NCBI RefSeq assembly: GCF_037975245.1
Contig: NC_092561.1
Coordinates: 8,056,001 to 8,120,000, forward strand
DNA length: 64,000 nucleotides
Origin: Apostichopus japonicus
Lineage: Eukaryota > Echinodermata > Holothuroidea > Aspidochirotida > Stichopodidae
Direction of reading: 5' to 3'
Shown: in pieces, positions 52,301 through 60,252 of the stretch
How positions within the stretch are numbered: position 1 is the stretch's first letter
Layout: the number at the start of each line of letters is the position of its first letter
Made by a program: the position numbers and the translations under genes
The notes under the pieces: generated by a model
Database searches by the model: none
Seen by the model: only the letters and a program-made list of their open reading frames with translations
Told to the model about the DNA's origin: nothing

Positions 52301-55300
52301 AACCCCATTTGTATCCACATAAATGTACATTTCTATTGTGGCAGGTACAATAAAAAAAACTATTGTTTTCTGTGGAGGTTAAAGGTCAACAGATGTGAAA
52401 GTGTGAAAACATTGTAAGCATGAAACTGGAAAAGTGAAGATCGGTTGAACTCTGCTCTCATTCTGAACTTGTTCTATTATTGCAGAATTTTTTTTTTTTA
52501 AATTTTGGGGGGGGGGGTTTTCAAGTGTCGGTTACATTTTATACCATTGCCATCCTCTGATAATTCATTTCATTATCATTGATTGTAGATGATTTTTACT
52601 CCAGCTCTTTAACAAGCAACAAATCCATATTGTGCTTCCTTTTAAGAATTTAAATGCTAATTATTTAAAAAGGTCTTTTCAGAAGAGGTTTGTTTCAGAC
52701 AAAGCAAGATACAGAAGGATCAAGCCGTTTTTGTCTTAACTGAGAAAAATCATAAATGCAATTTTTTTTTTTTTCCATCTTGACACCAGGAAGTTCTTGT
52801 GGTTGTTATAAATAGTTAAATTCTTCTGTTAAAACAGTATTTATTAAGGTTCAAGGGATCTTGGATTTTGCAAATAGTGAATAAAATTTCCAAATTTTCC
52901 AAAATTTTTAATGATATAATTTTGCATCTGCAGTTGCTTGACATCTTTTCAAGACATGTTTCTCTTTCTGGTCTTTCACAAAAAAACAAAAAAATTCTTT
53001 TAATTCGTTGCTTGATGACATCTTTTTTTTATGGCATTATATTTTATGGCATTGAAGAGTATCCATGGGATGTAATTGTTGACTTTCTACGGTAGTTGAT
53101 ACTGGATTTGTTAGTATAGCTGTGTGCTTCACAGTATTGTAAAACAAGCAGTGGTTTAGCAAACTTTTCGTGCACCATGATCAATGAGTATGTTGGTTAG
53201 TTACTCTAGTGAGGTGTGTCAGTTTAAAGTGACTGGCTACAATACTAACTTCAAAGGAACCATCGCTTGGTCTACAGTTAAGAAAAATGAAAGAAAAACC
53301 CTGTTTGGCTGCCTCTGTCAACAGAAAGTGATGATAGCGCATGCACTGTATATAAATCTATTCCGATACTGTCGAGCAATGAAAGCTGTCGGTGTTATAA
53401 GGTTGCTGAAATTCTCAATTAATTTTTTTTTAATTTTTGTTACAAGGGCTGAAAAAGTAATATATACCGATCGGTGCAAAGGGCCAGTAAGAAGCAAAAT
53501 GTCACTAAATTGAGCATTGTGCAGTGTAGGTCAGTAGGGGGCGTATTCTAGCCTGAGATCTTTAAGGGCCTGCATATCTAGATTGCCAGATTGTGGGACC
53601 ATTTTCACAAGGGTCGGGTTGAAATCTTTCAGGGGCCACATTTGGCCTGTGTGCTACCTATTCAGAACACCTCTATCTATTCAGATATATGTCGCAGTGT
53701 CTAGGTATGTTACAATAGATACATTATGTGTATGTATGTATTTTAGATCCTCCTGCAAGCAGGAACTCGCGAAGAAGCCATCATTGGCTTATCAAAGCCA
53801 CAAGCTGACCGTAGTCAGTCTCTTACATTCATATTTAACGTCCATGATTATAAATTGTTAATTGTCAACAACTCTGTAACTGGACGGCAAACATTAATGT
53901 GGGAGTGACTCGAACCGGGGACCTTATGGTTGAAAGGCACCGGCGTTAACCAAAGAGCTTACACTCCTCGACAGTAGTCACTTTAGTCACATTAGTCACA
54001 TTGATATTCAGATGTACGTAGCATTGCTCTAAGATGTCCTATTTCTTATCACTGTGTTTCTGTTTGGTCAGTCTTGCTCCCATGATGGCCTGTCCTGCAT
54101 AACATCTTTAATTTTACAGTGGTTAATAGACTGACCAGTGTTTAAATCCTTTTATGAGAGAATCAAGAGTTTCCAACAGACATTTCTTTTTAAAGTTCTT
54201 TATATTCCACACTTTTTAAATCCTTTCTACACAAGAACAGTAAGACTACCGAAATGAACCATTTGACATTTGGTACCAGAGCCCATGCCTGACAAGAAGT
54301 GGAGGATGGGGAGGGGAGGGGAGGGGGGAGTCAGGATAGGTAACAGCCCCAGTACTGGAGACATTTAGGGGTTTGAAAATATGGAAAGGGGGTGTTGAAA
54401 TATATTGAGAAGAGTGTATTTCTCAATTCCATAAAACATAAAAATTTGAATTTTGAAAACTTTTAATAAAAAATGTGCGAAAAATTTGAAAATGAAGAGG
54501 CGGTACTTTTCAGTTTTGGTTTTGGTTTTTCTTCCACGTGCTCTGTCCGTCATGGCGGTTACGTTATCTCTTTCTCTGTCTCTCTTCGACAGCCTTGGCA
54601 AGGTGAGAAGGGGAAAGGGCAACTGGATCCCGAAGCCCAGCAGCTGAGATACGCCCACATTACAGAACTGGCTATTCTTACCATTCAACTGATCGTGGAG
54701 TTTAGCAAAAGGATACCAGGATTCCTCGAGTTAGACAGAGAAGATCAAATTGTTCTTCTCAAGGTTTGTTTATCCTTTTTTACCCTCCTCCCCCCCCCCC
54801 CCCCGATCATTGGTACCCTTGTCACACCCAAAGCGTCGTGTACAATTCAAATAGTTGCTCGATGGGGGGAGGGGGGGGGGCTACAGAACACCTCAGCTCA
54901 TGTTTCCTCCCGGGGACATCCCAATATGGATACACCATAATCTGGCACAGCCACAATCCTGCGCACTCAACTTTATCTACGAGCCATAATAATCATGTTG
55001 GGGATCCACTCCCCAAGTATTCTTCAATCACACAAGTTGGACTCTGGGCTGTAAATGTATTTCTTTTAATTTTTTCCTCTTCTAGGGATGCCTTTTCCAA
55101 AACCTCATTCTTTCTGTGTACAATTTACTTGAAAAGTTACACAAAAGCCACAATGACATCGTTGTTGTGTCTACAAATCGCGCTTACAAAACTATTTCTT
55201 GTCACACATTGAAACATTGGTTTGATTTCCTAGTTGAGATATTGGAATATTACATCACCCCCCACTTGAAAGTCTTTGAAAAGACCTCTCCCCAGTTTTA

Positions 55301-58300
55301 GTTTCACATCTGTTTACAGTCACAAGAGTCCTCCAATTTGGATTGATCAATAATAATTACAGAAGTCGTTCTGCACGAGCCCGGAGGTGGAAACAATAGA
55401 CCGGGTAAAATGAAATTATGCTGATTCTGTCGTACGGACAATCCCCTAAAAAATCGCTGAGGTCATTGTGTGGTATCATTTTATCAAGTGTTTTGATGAA
55501 AAACAGAACGAGTCGTCAAATTTTTTTCCGGGAAATCGGGTTTTATCGAAACGTGTAAAATCGGACAGCTTGCAAAAGGACAAAAGCAAAAGTCATGTCA
55601 TGGCATCCTGGATTGCAATTTTTTTTTAATTGGATATAAATAATTCACCCAGAGGTCAGATCGTGGTTCAAGGGAAAAATACAAGAAAGAGGATTGTGTG
55701 GTCGTCGACGTATATGAACACCCATTTCGAGTTTTTGGGTGACCCTTCCGTTTGAAATTAGTTGACCATTAGTTTTACAAACGGTGGGAGTGACCTGTTT
55801 GTTCATTCTTCGTTCGTCTTCCCTTCCTCCCTAATATGAAAGTAGAGAACACCCATTTCAAGTTTTGGGTGACCCTTCCGTTTGAAATTAGTTGACAATT
55901 AGTTTTACAAACGGTGGGAGTGACCTGTTTGTAATTTCTTCTTTTGTCTTCCTTTCCTCCTAATACGAAAGTAGAGAACACCCATTTCAAGTTTTGGGTG
56001 ACCCTTCCGTTTGAAATTAGTTGACCATTAGGTTTACAAACGGTGGGAGTGACCTGTTTGTAATTTCTTCTTTTGTCTTCCTTTCCTCCTAATACGAAAG
56101 TAGAGAACACCCATTTCAAGTTTTGGGTGACCCTTCCGTTTGAAATTAGTTGACCATTAGTTTTACAAACGGTGGGAGTGACCTGTTTGTAATTTCTTCT
56201 TTTGTCTTCCTTTCCTCCTAATACGAAAGTAGAGAACACCCATTTCAAGTTTTGGGTGACCCTTCCGTTTGAAATTAGTTGACCATTAGTTTTACAAATG
56301 GTGGGAGTGACCTGTTTGTAATTTCTTCGTTCGTCTTCCCTTCCTCCCTAATATGAAAGTAGAGAACACCCATTTCAAGTTTTGGGTGACCCTTCCGTTT
56401 GAAATTAGTTGACCATTAGTTTTACAAACGGTGGGAGTGACCTGTTTGTAATTTCTTCTTTTGTCTTCCTTTCCTCCTAATACGAAAGTAGAGAACACCC
56501 ATTTCAAGTTTTGGGTGACCCTTCCGTTTGAAATTAGTTGACCATTAGTTTTACAAACGGTGGGAGTGACCTGTTTGTAATTTCTTCTTTTGTCTTCCTT
56601 TCCTCCTAATACGAAAGTAGAGAACACCCATTTCAAGTTTTGGGTGACCCTTCCGTTTGAAATTAGTTGACCATTAGTTTTACAAACGGTGGGAGTGACC
56701 TGTTTGTAATTTCTTCGTTCGTCTTCCCTTCCTCCCTAATATGAAAGTAGAGAACACCCATTTCAAGTTTTGGGTGACCCTTCCGTTTGAAATTAGTTGA
56801 CCATTAGTTTTACAAACGGTGGGAGTGACCTGTTTGTAATTTCTTCTTTTGTCTTCCTTTCCTCCTAATATGAAAGTAGAGAACACCCATTTCAAGTTTT
56901 GGGTGACCCTTCCGTTTGAAATTAGTTGACCATTAGTTTTACAAACGGTGGGAGTGACCTGTTTGTAATTTCTTCGTTCGTCTTCCTTTCCTCCTAATAC
57001 GAAAGTAGAGAACACCCATTTCAAGTTTTGGGTGACCCTTCCGTTTGAAATTAGTTGACCATTAGTTTTACAAATGGTGGGAGTGACCTGTTTGTAATTT
57101 CTTCTTTTGTCTTCCTTTCCTCCTAATACGAAAGTAGAGAACACCCATTTCAAGTTTTGGGTGACCCTTCCGTTTGAAATTAGTTGACCATTAGTTTTAC
57201 AAACGGTGGGAGTGACCTGTTTGTTCATTCTTCGTTCGTCTTCCCTTCCTCCTAATATGAAAGTAGAGAACACCCATTTCAAGTTTTGGGTGACCCTTCC
57301 ATTTGAAATTAGTTGACCATTAGTTTTACAAATGGTGGGAGTGACCTGTTTGTTCATTCTTCGTTCGTCTTCCCTTCCTCCTAATATGAAAGTAGAGAAC
57401 ACCCATTTCAAGTTTTGGGTGACCCTTCCATTTGAAATTAGTTGACCATTAGTTTTACAAATGGTGGGAGTGACCTGTTTGTTCATTCTTCGTTCATCTT
57501 CCCTTCCTCCTAATATGAAAGTAGAGAACACCCATTTCAAGTTTTGGGTGACCCTTCCGTTTGAAATTAGTTGACCATTAGTTTTACAAATGGTGGGAGT
57601 GACCTGTTTGTTCATTCTTCGTTCGTCTTCCCTTCCTCCTAATATGAAAGTAGAGAACACCCATTTCCAGTTTTGGGTGACCCTTCCATTTGAAATTAGT
57701 TGACCATTAGTTTTACAAATGGTGGGAGTGACCTGTTTGTTCATTCTTCGTTCGTCTTCCCTTCCTCCTAATATGAAAGTAGAGAACACCCATTTCAAGT
57801 TTTGGGTGACCCTTCCGTTTGAAATTAGTTGACCATTAGTTTTACAAATGGTGGGAGTGACCTGTTTGTTCATTCTTCGTTCGTCTTCCCTTCCTCCTAA
57901 TATGAAAGTAGAGAACACCCATTTCAAGTTTTGGGTGACCCTTCCGTTTGAAATTAGTTGACCATTAGTTTTACAAATGGTGGGAGTGACCTGTTTGTTC
58001 ATTCTTCGTTCGTCTTCCCTTCCTCCCTAATATGAAAGTAGAGAACACCCATTTCAAGTTTTGGGTGACCCTTCCGTTTGAAATTAGTTGACCATTAGTT
58101 TTACAAACGGTGGGAGTGACCTGTTTGTAATTTCTTCTTTTGTCTTCCTTTCCTCCTAATACGAAAGTAGAGAACACCCATTTCAAGTTTTGGGTGACCC
58201 TTCCGTTTGAAATTAGTTGACCATTAGGTTTACAAATGGTGGGAGTGACCTGTTTGTTCATTCTTCTTTTGTCTTCCTTTCCTCCTAATACGAAAGTAGA

Positions 58301-60252
58301 GAACACCCATTTCAAGTTTTGGGTGACCCTTCCGTTTGAAATTAGTTGACCATTAGTTTTACAAATGGTGGGAGTGACCTGTTTGTTCATTCTTCGTTCG
58401 TCTTCCCTTCCTCCCTAACACAAAAGTAGAGAAAGTCACAGAGGTGTATTGTTTTACATATATACATTTGCGGTTTGGGAATCCTAATTAAATAGAGCCC
58501 AAAAATTGAGTGAACCAAAAATATGGAATTAAGGGAAATTTTGAATTTCCTTACAAACATCTCTGGTCATTTATATAAAGCTCTATTGAAAGAGAGACGA
58601 TCGTTTCGTCATTCGTCACCTTTCCACGTTTCTCCGCTCATTTTTTATTTTATTTATTGTTTTTCTTTTGTGTTTATTTCTTTGACACAGGGGTCAGCAG
58701 TAGAGGTCATGTTAATAAGGGTAGCTTTAAGATACAATAAGGAGCTAGACGCCATCATGTTCGGCAACGAGGAGCCCTACACCCGCAAGCAGCTGTTAGA
58801 AGGAGGGATGGGTTCGCTGGTCCAGCCTATGTATGACTTTGCTGCCAGCATGGCCGAGCTACAACTGGACTATGCCGAGTTTGTACTGCTCATGACCATA
58901 ACCCTGCTGTCTTCAGGTACGTATGTCACACTGTCCAAGGTCCTTTAAAATTCTATGCATTGTTTTTTTCTTTTTATTTACTGACTGGACTTTGGTTTTC
59001 AGTTTTTTTTTGGAGTGAAACTCTTCGACAAGCTCCTCGGGGAAGGGGGGGGTCTCAGTTTTACTGTGTGTGACTTCACGGCGGTTCATATTATTTTTGT
59101 TATTATGTTCACATGTACTATTTAATGTTGTGGAATAACTTATGGTCATGAGCAGTACATACTTTGGCATAGTATAGCCTATGTATGACGTTGCAGCCAG
59201 TATGGCAGAGCTACAACTGGACTATGCCAAGTTTGTACTGCTCATGACCATAACCCTGCTGTCTTCAGGTACGTATGTCACACTGTCCAAGGTCCTTTAA
59301 AATTCTATGCATTGTTTATTCTTTATATTTACTGACTGGACTTTGGTTTTCAGTTTTTTTTTGGAGTGAAACTCTTCGACAAGCTCCTCGGGGAAGGGGG
59401 GGGTCTCAGTTTTACTGTGTGTGACTTCACGGCGGTTCATATTATTTTTGTTATTATGTTCACATGTACTATTTAATGTTGTGGAATAACTTATGGTCAT
59501 GAGCAGTACAAACTTTGGCATAGTATAGCCTATGTATGACTTTGCAGCCAGTATGGCAGAGCTACAACTGGACTATGCCAAGTTTGTACTGCTCATGACC
59601 ATAACCCTGCTGTCTTCAGGTACGTATGTCACACGGTCCCAGATCTTACACTGACGATTGTTTAACAAAGTTAACATGAAGGATAGAGTGATCATATAAT
59701 ATGCAACTAGTTAACAGTGTTTGGTGTGGGTAGATTGTCATTCGAGATCAACTGAGACCAAATTCCGAAACAGTTTCTGGTGGAGAGTGGAGGTCAAATC
59801 CTAAAAGAAAGAAACGTCTCAAGAAAGGGGAGTGTTGAAAAATTCCATACATAGTGTATGGGTCTACCTATGATATGAAGGTCCACACTTCATTTGGTAA
59901 GGGTCAACATAGGTCAAAATGCGAAACAGTAAATATTCCCTTCTTAAAGATCATGGTATTAAAATTTTATGTAAACGTCGTCACTTTTTCTCTCCCCTGG
60001 TGTCACAATACAGATCGTCCCCTGGTCCAGAACCGAACCAAAGTCGAAGCTTTGCAAGAGAGGTACTTGGATATGCTGCGGTCTTATCTGAAGTTAAGAA
60101 GGCCGAAGGAGCACTTGCTCTTACCGAAGGTTTTAATGAAACTGACCGAGTTACGGACTTTGAACAATAGCCATTCAGAACTGCTCTTCCACTTAAAACT
60201 GCAGGATCAGAACATACCTCCGCTCATCAAGGAGATCTGCGACTTCCACTGA
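40080..60252 (+). CDS. NR1H4: Nuclear receptor NR1H group, FXR-like (whole gene model)
   Basis: Joining 40080-40371, 44818-44958, 46056-46258, 51683-51784, 54593-54763, 58691-58916 and 60014-60252 gives 1374 nt, 457 residues plus TGA. Every junction is GT-AG and phases agree (1,1,0,0,0,1). Domains: Ser-rich A/B region 1-75; two-zinc-finger DBD about 76-143 with P-box CEGCKG; T-box/hinge 144-190; ligand-binding domain about 190-457. The stretch [15 protein letters not shown] is FXR-like, while LTIQLIVEF and the YTRKQ segment resemble EcR, and the H11 region resembles LXR. Vertebrate NR1H proteins of 440-490 residues bind bile salts or oxysterols and act on DNA with RXR; the ligand here is unknown. 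Charge-clamp Lys285, Lys303 and Glu452 are present. The NR1H assignment is firm; FXR rather than LXR is judged mainly from the DBD and T-box. Confidence 0.93.
41858..41992. repeat. 18-bp minisatellite
   Basis: About seven copies of GTACATCCATGGCCCTTG, with several CCATGG palindromes. Because the period is 18, frames on both strands stay open; these are not genes. Confidence 0.85.
43185..43825. mobile_element. Dispersed repeat with palindromic head
   Basis: It starts with a 28-bp near-perfect palindrome (43185-43212; AGCTCATACCAGCATG and its complement, 13 of 14 pairs). It continues with repeated GGTCAAAGGTCA-like and TGAAACTTG modules alternating with AATGCTTCTTCTCC. This pattern is familiar from marine invertebrate genomes as an uncharacterised dispersed element. 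The right boundary is approximate. It sits in the intron between the two zinc-finger exons. Confidence 0.55.
44204..44390 (+). mobile_element. DNA-transposon end fragment
   Basis: CAGTGGTGTGGCCAGG at 44204 resembles the CAGTGGCGTAGCCAGG ends shared by many animal non-autonomous DNA elements. A GGGGGGG run and GGCCC words follow. I cannot find the matching opposite end. Confidence 0.35.
44818..44958 (+). CDS. NR1H4: Receptor exon: second zinc finger
   Basis: The acceptor is ttttgtctccag and the donor is GAGT|GTAAGT, a strong site; phase 1 to phase 1. The exon encodes [10 protein letters not shown] through GMLPEC, including the second finger Cys residues in the C-x5-C-x9-C-x2-C pattern, D-box between Cys112 and Cys118, and the [12 protein letters not shown] helix. 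Apart from a few positions this is the vertebrate FXR sequence pattern ([18 protein letters not shown]), clearly closer to FXR than to LXR. A G-rich repeat begins about 45 bases after the donor. Confidence 0.96.
45005..45140. repeat. G-rich minisatellite after zinc-finger exon
   Basis: Copies of GGGGGTGGATAGGGGAAGGG with GTGGTATG lie in the intron starting about 45 bases after the donor at 44958. Dense GGG runs near a donor can act as intronic splicing enhancers or form G-quadruplexes; that role is inference. Confidence 0.8.
45878..46030. repeat. 73-bp duplication before an acceptor
   Basis: A segment CCTTTAGC...GAAATGCTCT occurs at 45878 and 45951, the second copy leading directly into the CT-rich acceptor tract of exon 46056-46258. 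It includes CCAGCTTTTTTCACCT, so pyrimidine-rich sequence is doubled upstream of the splice site. Confidence 0.85.
46056..46258 (+). CDS. NR1H4: Receptor exon: T-box, hinge and helix 1
   Basis: The acceptor is the ttcag before 46056 and the donor is ACA|GTAAGT; it enters in phase 1 and leaves in phase 0. The exon encodes residues 146-212. It opens with the FXR-type [14 protein letters not shown], the DBD C-terminal extension that contacts DNA 5' of the half-site and carries nuclear-localisation-type basic residues. A Gln-rich acidic hinge follows (QQQQ, then QQSDEDG), then LBD helix 1 ([19 protein letters not shown]) and the loop ending MNRVT. A 73-bp direct duplication lies in the intron just before the acceptor. 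Confidence 0.94.
46385..46735. repeat. Degenerate GGGTACCCAAGAA repeat
   Basis: Interspersed copies of AGGGTACCCAAGAAG, ACTCAAGAAATAGGGTAC and CCTAATA modules. It is intronic and no gene is seen. Confidence 0.75.
49648..49719 (+). tRNA. tRNA-like sequence, copy 1 (possible pseudogene/SINE head)
   Basis: The acceptor arms GCGTCCA/TGGAGGC pair with one mismatch. A box CTAGTGGTTAGG, an anticodon arm TCCGC-GTACAAA-GCGGG, and B box GGTTCGAATCC are in order. The loop would give anticodon ACA, not the usual eukaryotic Cys GCA, and there are mismatches in acceptor and D arms. It is embedded in a longer duplicated unit, so a tRNA-derived repeat is more likely than a working gene. Confidence 0.45.
50025..50097 (+). 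tRNA. tRNA-like sequence, copy 2
   Basis: The second copy has the same arms; here the anticodon stem TCCGC/GCGGA is fully paired and the loop is GTACAGA. The B box GGTTCGAATCC is intact, with one extra base before it (CCCGTGG). The same repeat origin as copy 1 is likely. Confidence 0.4.
51683..51784 (+). CDS. NR1H4: Receptor cassette-type exon: poly-Ala / poly-Pro insert
   Basis: The exon is 102 nt with acceptor ttctttcattgtag and donor CCCCAG|GTAAAT, phase 0 on both sides, encoding 34 residues: PWVDMQ, 11 Ala, GKK, 10 Pro, QPPQ. It lies between the exon ending in helix 1/loop (MNRVT) and the exon holding helix 3, so the insert sits in the flexible H1-H3 loop beside the pocket. The next exon also begins with Pro-Trp, so skipping restores an RVT-PW junction like that of vertebrate LXR (VTPW). 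The splice sites and GC-rich third positions in the Ala run support a real exon. Whether it is constitutive or alternative cannot be read from DNA, and homopolymer slippage may make it polymorphic. Confidence 0.72.
51804..52135. repeat. 155-bp tandem duplication after the cassette exon
   Basis: ACTTATGCCAGCA starts copies at 51804 and 51959; each contains ATTGGCCCC(A/G)CTGACAATC and AAGGTAACAGGACATAC. It begins 20 bases after the donor of the Ala/Pro exon. AAAAATATTT runs end each copy. Confidence 0.9.
53750..53975 (-). mobile_element. tRNA-derived SINE, minus strand
   Basis: Read on the minus strand, 53970 down to 53900 gives GGAGTG...CACTCC acceptor-like arms, an A box-like TAAGCTCTTTGG and a B box GGTTCGAGTCA. 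The body continues toward lower coordinates and its end is not clear. It is in the intron before exon 54593-54763. Confidence 0.5.
54593..54763 (+). CDS. NR1H4: Receptor exon: LBD helix 3 to helix 4 signature
   Basis: The acceptor is tctctcttcgacag and the donor is AAG|GTTTGT; phase 0-0, 57 codons, residues 247-303. It encodes [17 protein letters not shown], helix 3 ([22 protein letters not shown]) and the LBD signature with [10 protein letters not shown]. Lys285 in helix 3 and Lys303 in helix 4 are the coactivator-groove lysines of the family. The helix-3 LTIQLIVEF is nearly that of insect EcR, whereas SKRIPGF resembles LXR/FXR. The tenth base of the exon is followed by a strong donor-like GTGAGA (from 54603), which could compete as an internal splice site. 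Confidence 0.95.
54764..58690 (+). other. Intron carrying the 129-bp minisatellite
   Basis: GTTTGT...CACAG, 3.9 kb, phase 0. About 70 percent of it is the 129-bp array; the first 950 bases are unique with poly-C and poly-G runs. Confidence 0.92.
55718..58432. repeat. 129-bp minisatellite, about 21 copies, intronic
   Basis: A unit of 129 bp (some copies 130) is repeated across 2.7 kb of the intron between exons 54593-54763 and 58691-58916. Because 129 is a multiple of three, the minus strand stays open over long stretches (for example 440 codons at 56680-58002) and encodes a 43-residue repeat; frame breaks coincide with copies carrying one extra C. I take it as non-coding. Each unit carries TGACCC, TGACCA and TGACCT in the same orientation, separated by 17 and 22 bases. 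Copies fall into at least two sequence classes (TTCATTCTTCG versus TAATTTCTTCT junctions). Confidence 0.95.
58691..58916 (+). CDS. NR1H4: Receptor exon: LBD helices 5 to 9
   Basis: The acceptor is tttctttgacacag and the donor is TTCAG|GTACGT; it enters in phase 0 and leaves in phase 1. It encodes residues 304-378, opening with [10 protein letters not shown] as in FXR (GSAVEAMFLR). Arg313 in helix 5 matches the ligand-contacting Arg of FXR and EcR. The beta-turn segment [13 protein letters not shown] resembles EcR. The end, [20 protein letters not shown], is helix 7/8-9 and resembles LXR. The last part of the exon plus following intron is tandemly duplicated twice downstream. Confidence 0.95.
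59197..59268 (+). pseudogene. Duplicated LBD exon fragment, copy 1
   Basis: This is a copy of codons for Ala355-Ser378 of the receptor with Glu366 changed to Lys. It is bounded by GTTGCAG and GTACGT and is 72 nt long, symmetric phase 1. It lacks a strong polypyrimidine tract, and inclusion would duplicate one LBD helix pair, so it is probably not used. Confidence 0.6.
59548..59619 (+). pseudogene. Duplicated LBD exon fragment, copy 2
   Basis: A second 72-nt copy of the Ala355-Ser378 segment, bounded by CTTTGCAG and GTACGT, also phase 1 on both sides and with Lys for Glu366. Its acceptor-like site is slightly better than that of copy 1. It is likely a silent remnant of the tandem duplication. 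Confidence 0.6.
60014..60252 (+). CDS. NR1H4: Receptor terminal exon: helices 10-12 and stop
   Basis: The acceptor is gtcacaatacag, phase 1; the TGA is at 60250-60252. It encodes Asp379 (split codon), [15 protein letters not shown], the helix 10/11 dimerisation region ([19 protein letters not shown]) and AF-2. The helix-11 His432 (codon 60172-60174) matches the activating His of FXR/LXR. The AF-2 core [11 protein letters not shown] fits the psi-psi-x-E-psi-psi pattern with Glu452, but the following aromatic residue, Trp in FXR, LXR and EcR (EIWD), is Cys454 here. The protein ends directly after DFH, as FXR ends after DVQ. Confidence 0.96.

Larger units (their letters stand above)
51785..54592 (+). 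other. Intron after the Ala/Pro exon
   Basis: GTAAAT...CGACAG, 2.8 kb, phase 0. It begins with the 155-bp tandem duplication and contains the minus-strand SINE. A hAT-like GGGGCCACATTTGGCC patch lies near 53632. Confidence 0.85.
58829..59640 (+). repeat. Triplicated 351-bp segment: exon tail plus intron
   Basis: The last 88 bases of exon 58691-58916 and the following 265 bases of intron are repeated in tandem: copies start at 58829, 59181 and 59532, and the third ends soon after its donor. The two extra copies share differences from the first (GCAGCC for GCTGCC, AAG for GAG), so the second duplication came after the first had diverged. Each keeps the GTACGT donor, and each has an AG (59196, 59547) that bounds a 72-nt segment in the same phase as the real donor. 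Confidence 0.95.
58917..60013 (+). other. Last intron, with exon-tail copies
   Basis: GTACGT...ATACAG, 1.1 kb, phase 1. The first 720 bases are the duplicated exon tail and intron units; the rest is unique. Confidence 0.93.

Noticed and set aside
55775-58390. Tandem-repeat protein gene on the minus strand
   Set aside because: The frame is open because the repeat period is a multiple of three, it is broken by single-base insertions in some units, and it lies wholly in a receptor intron with no start or splice context.
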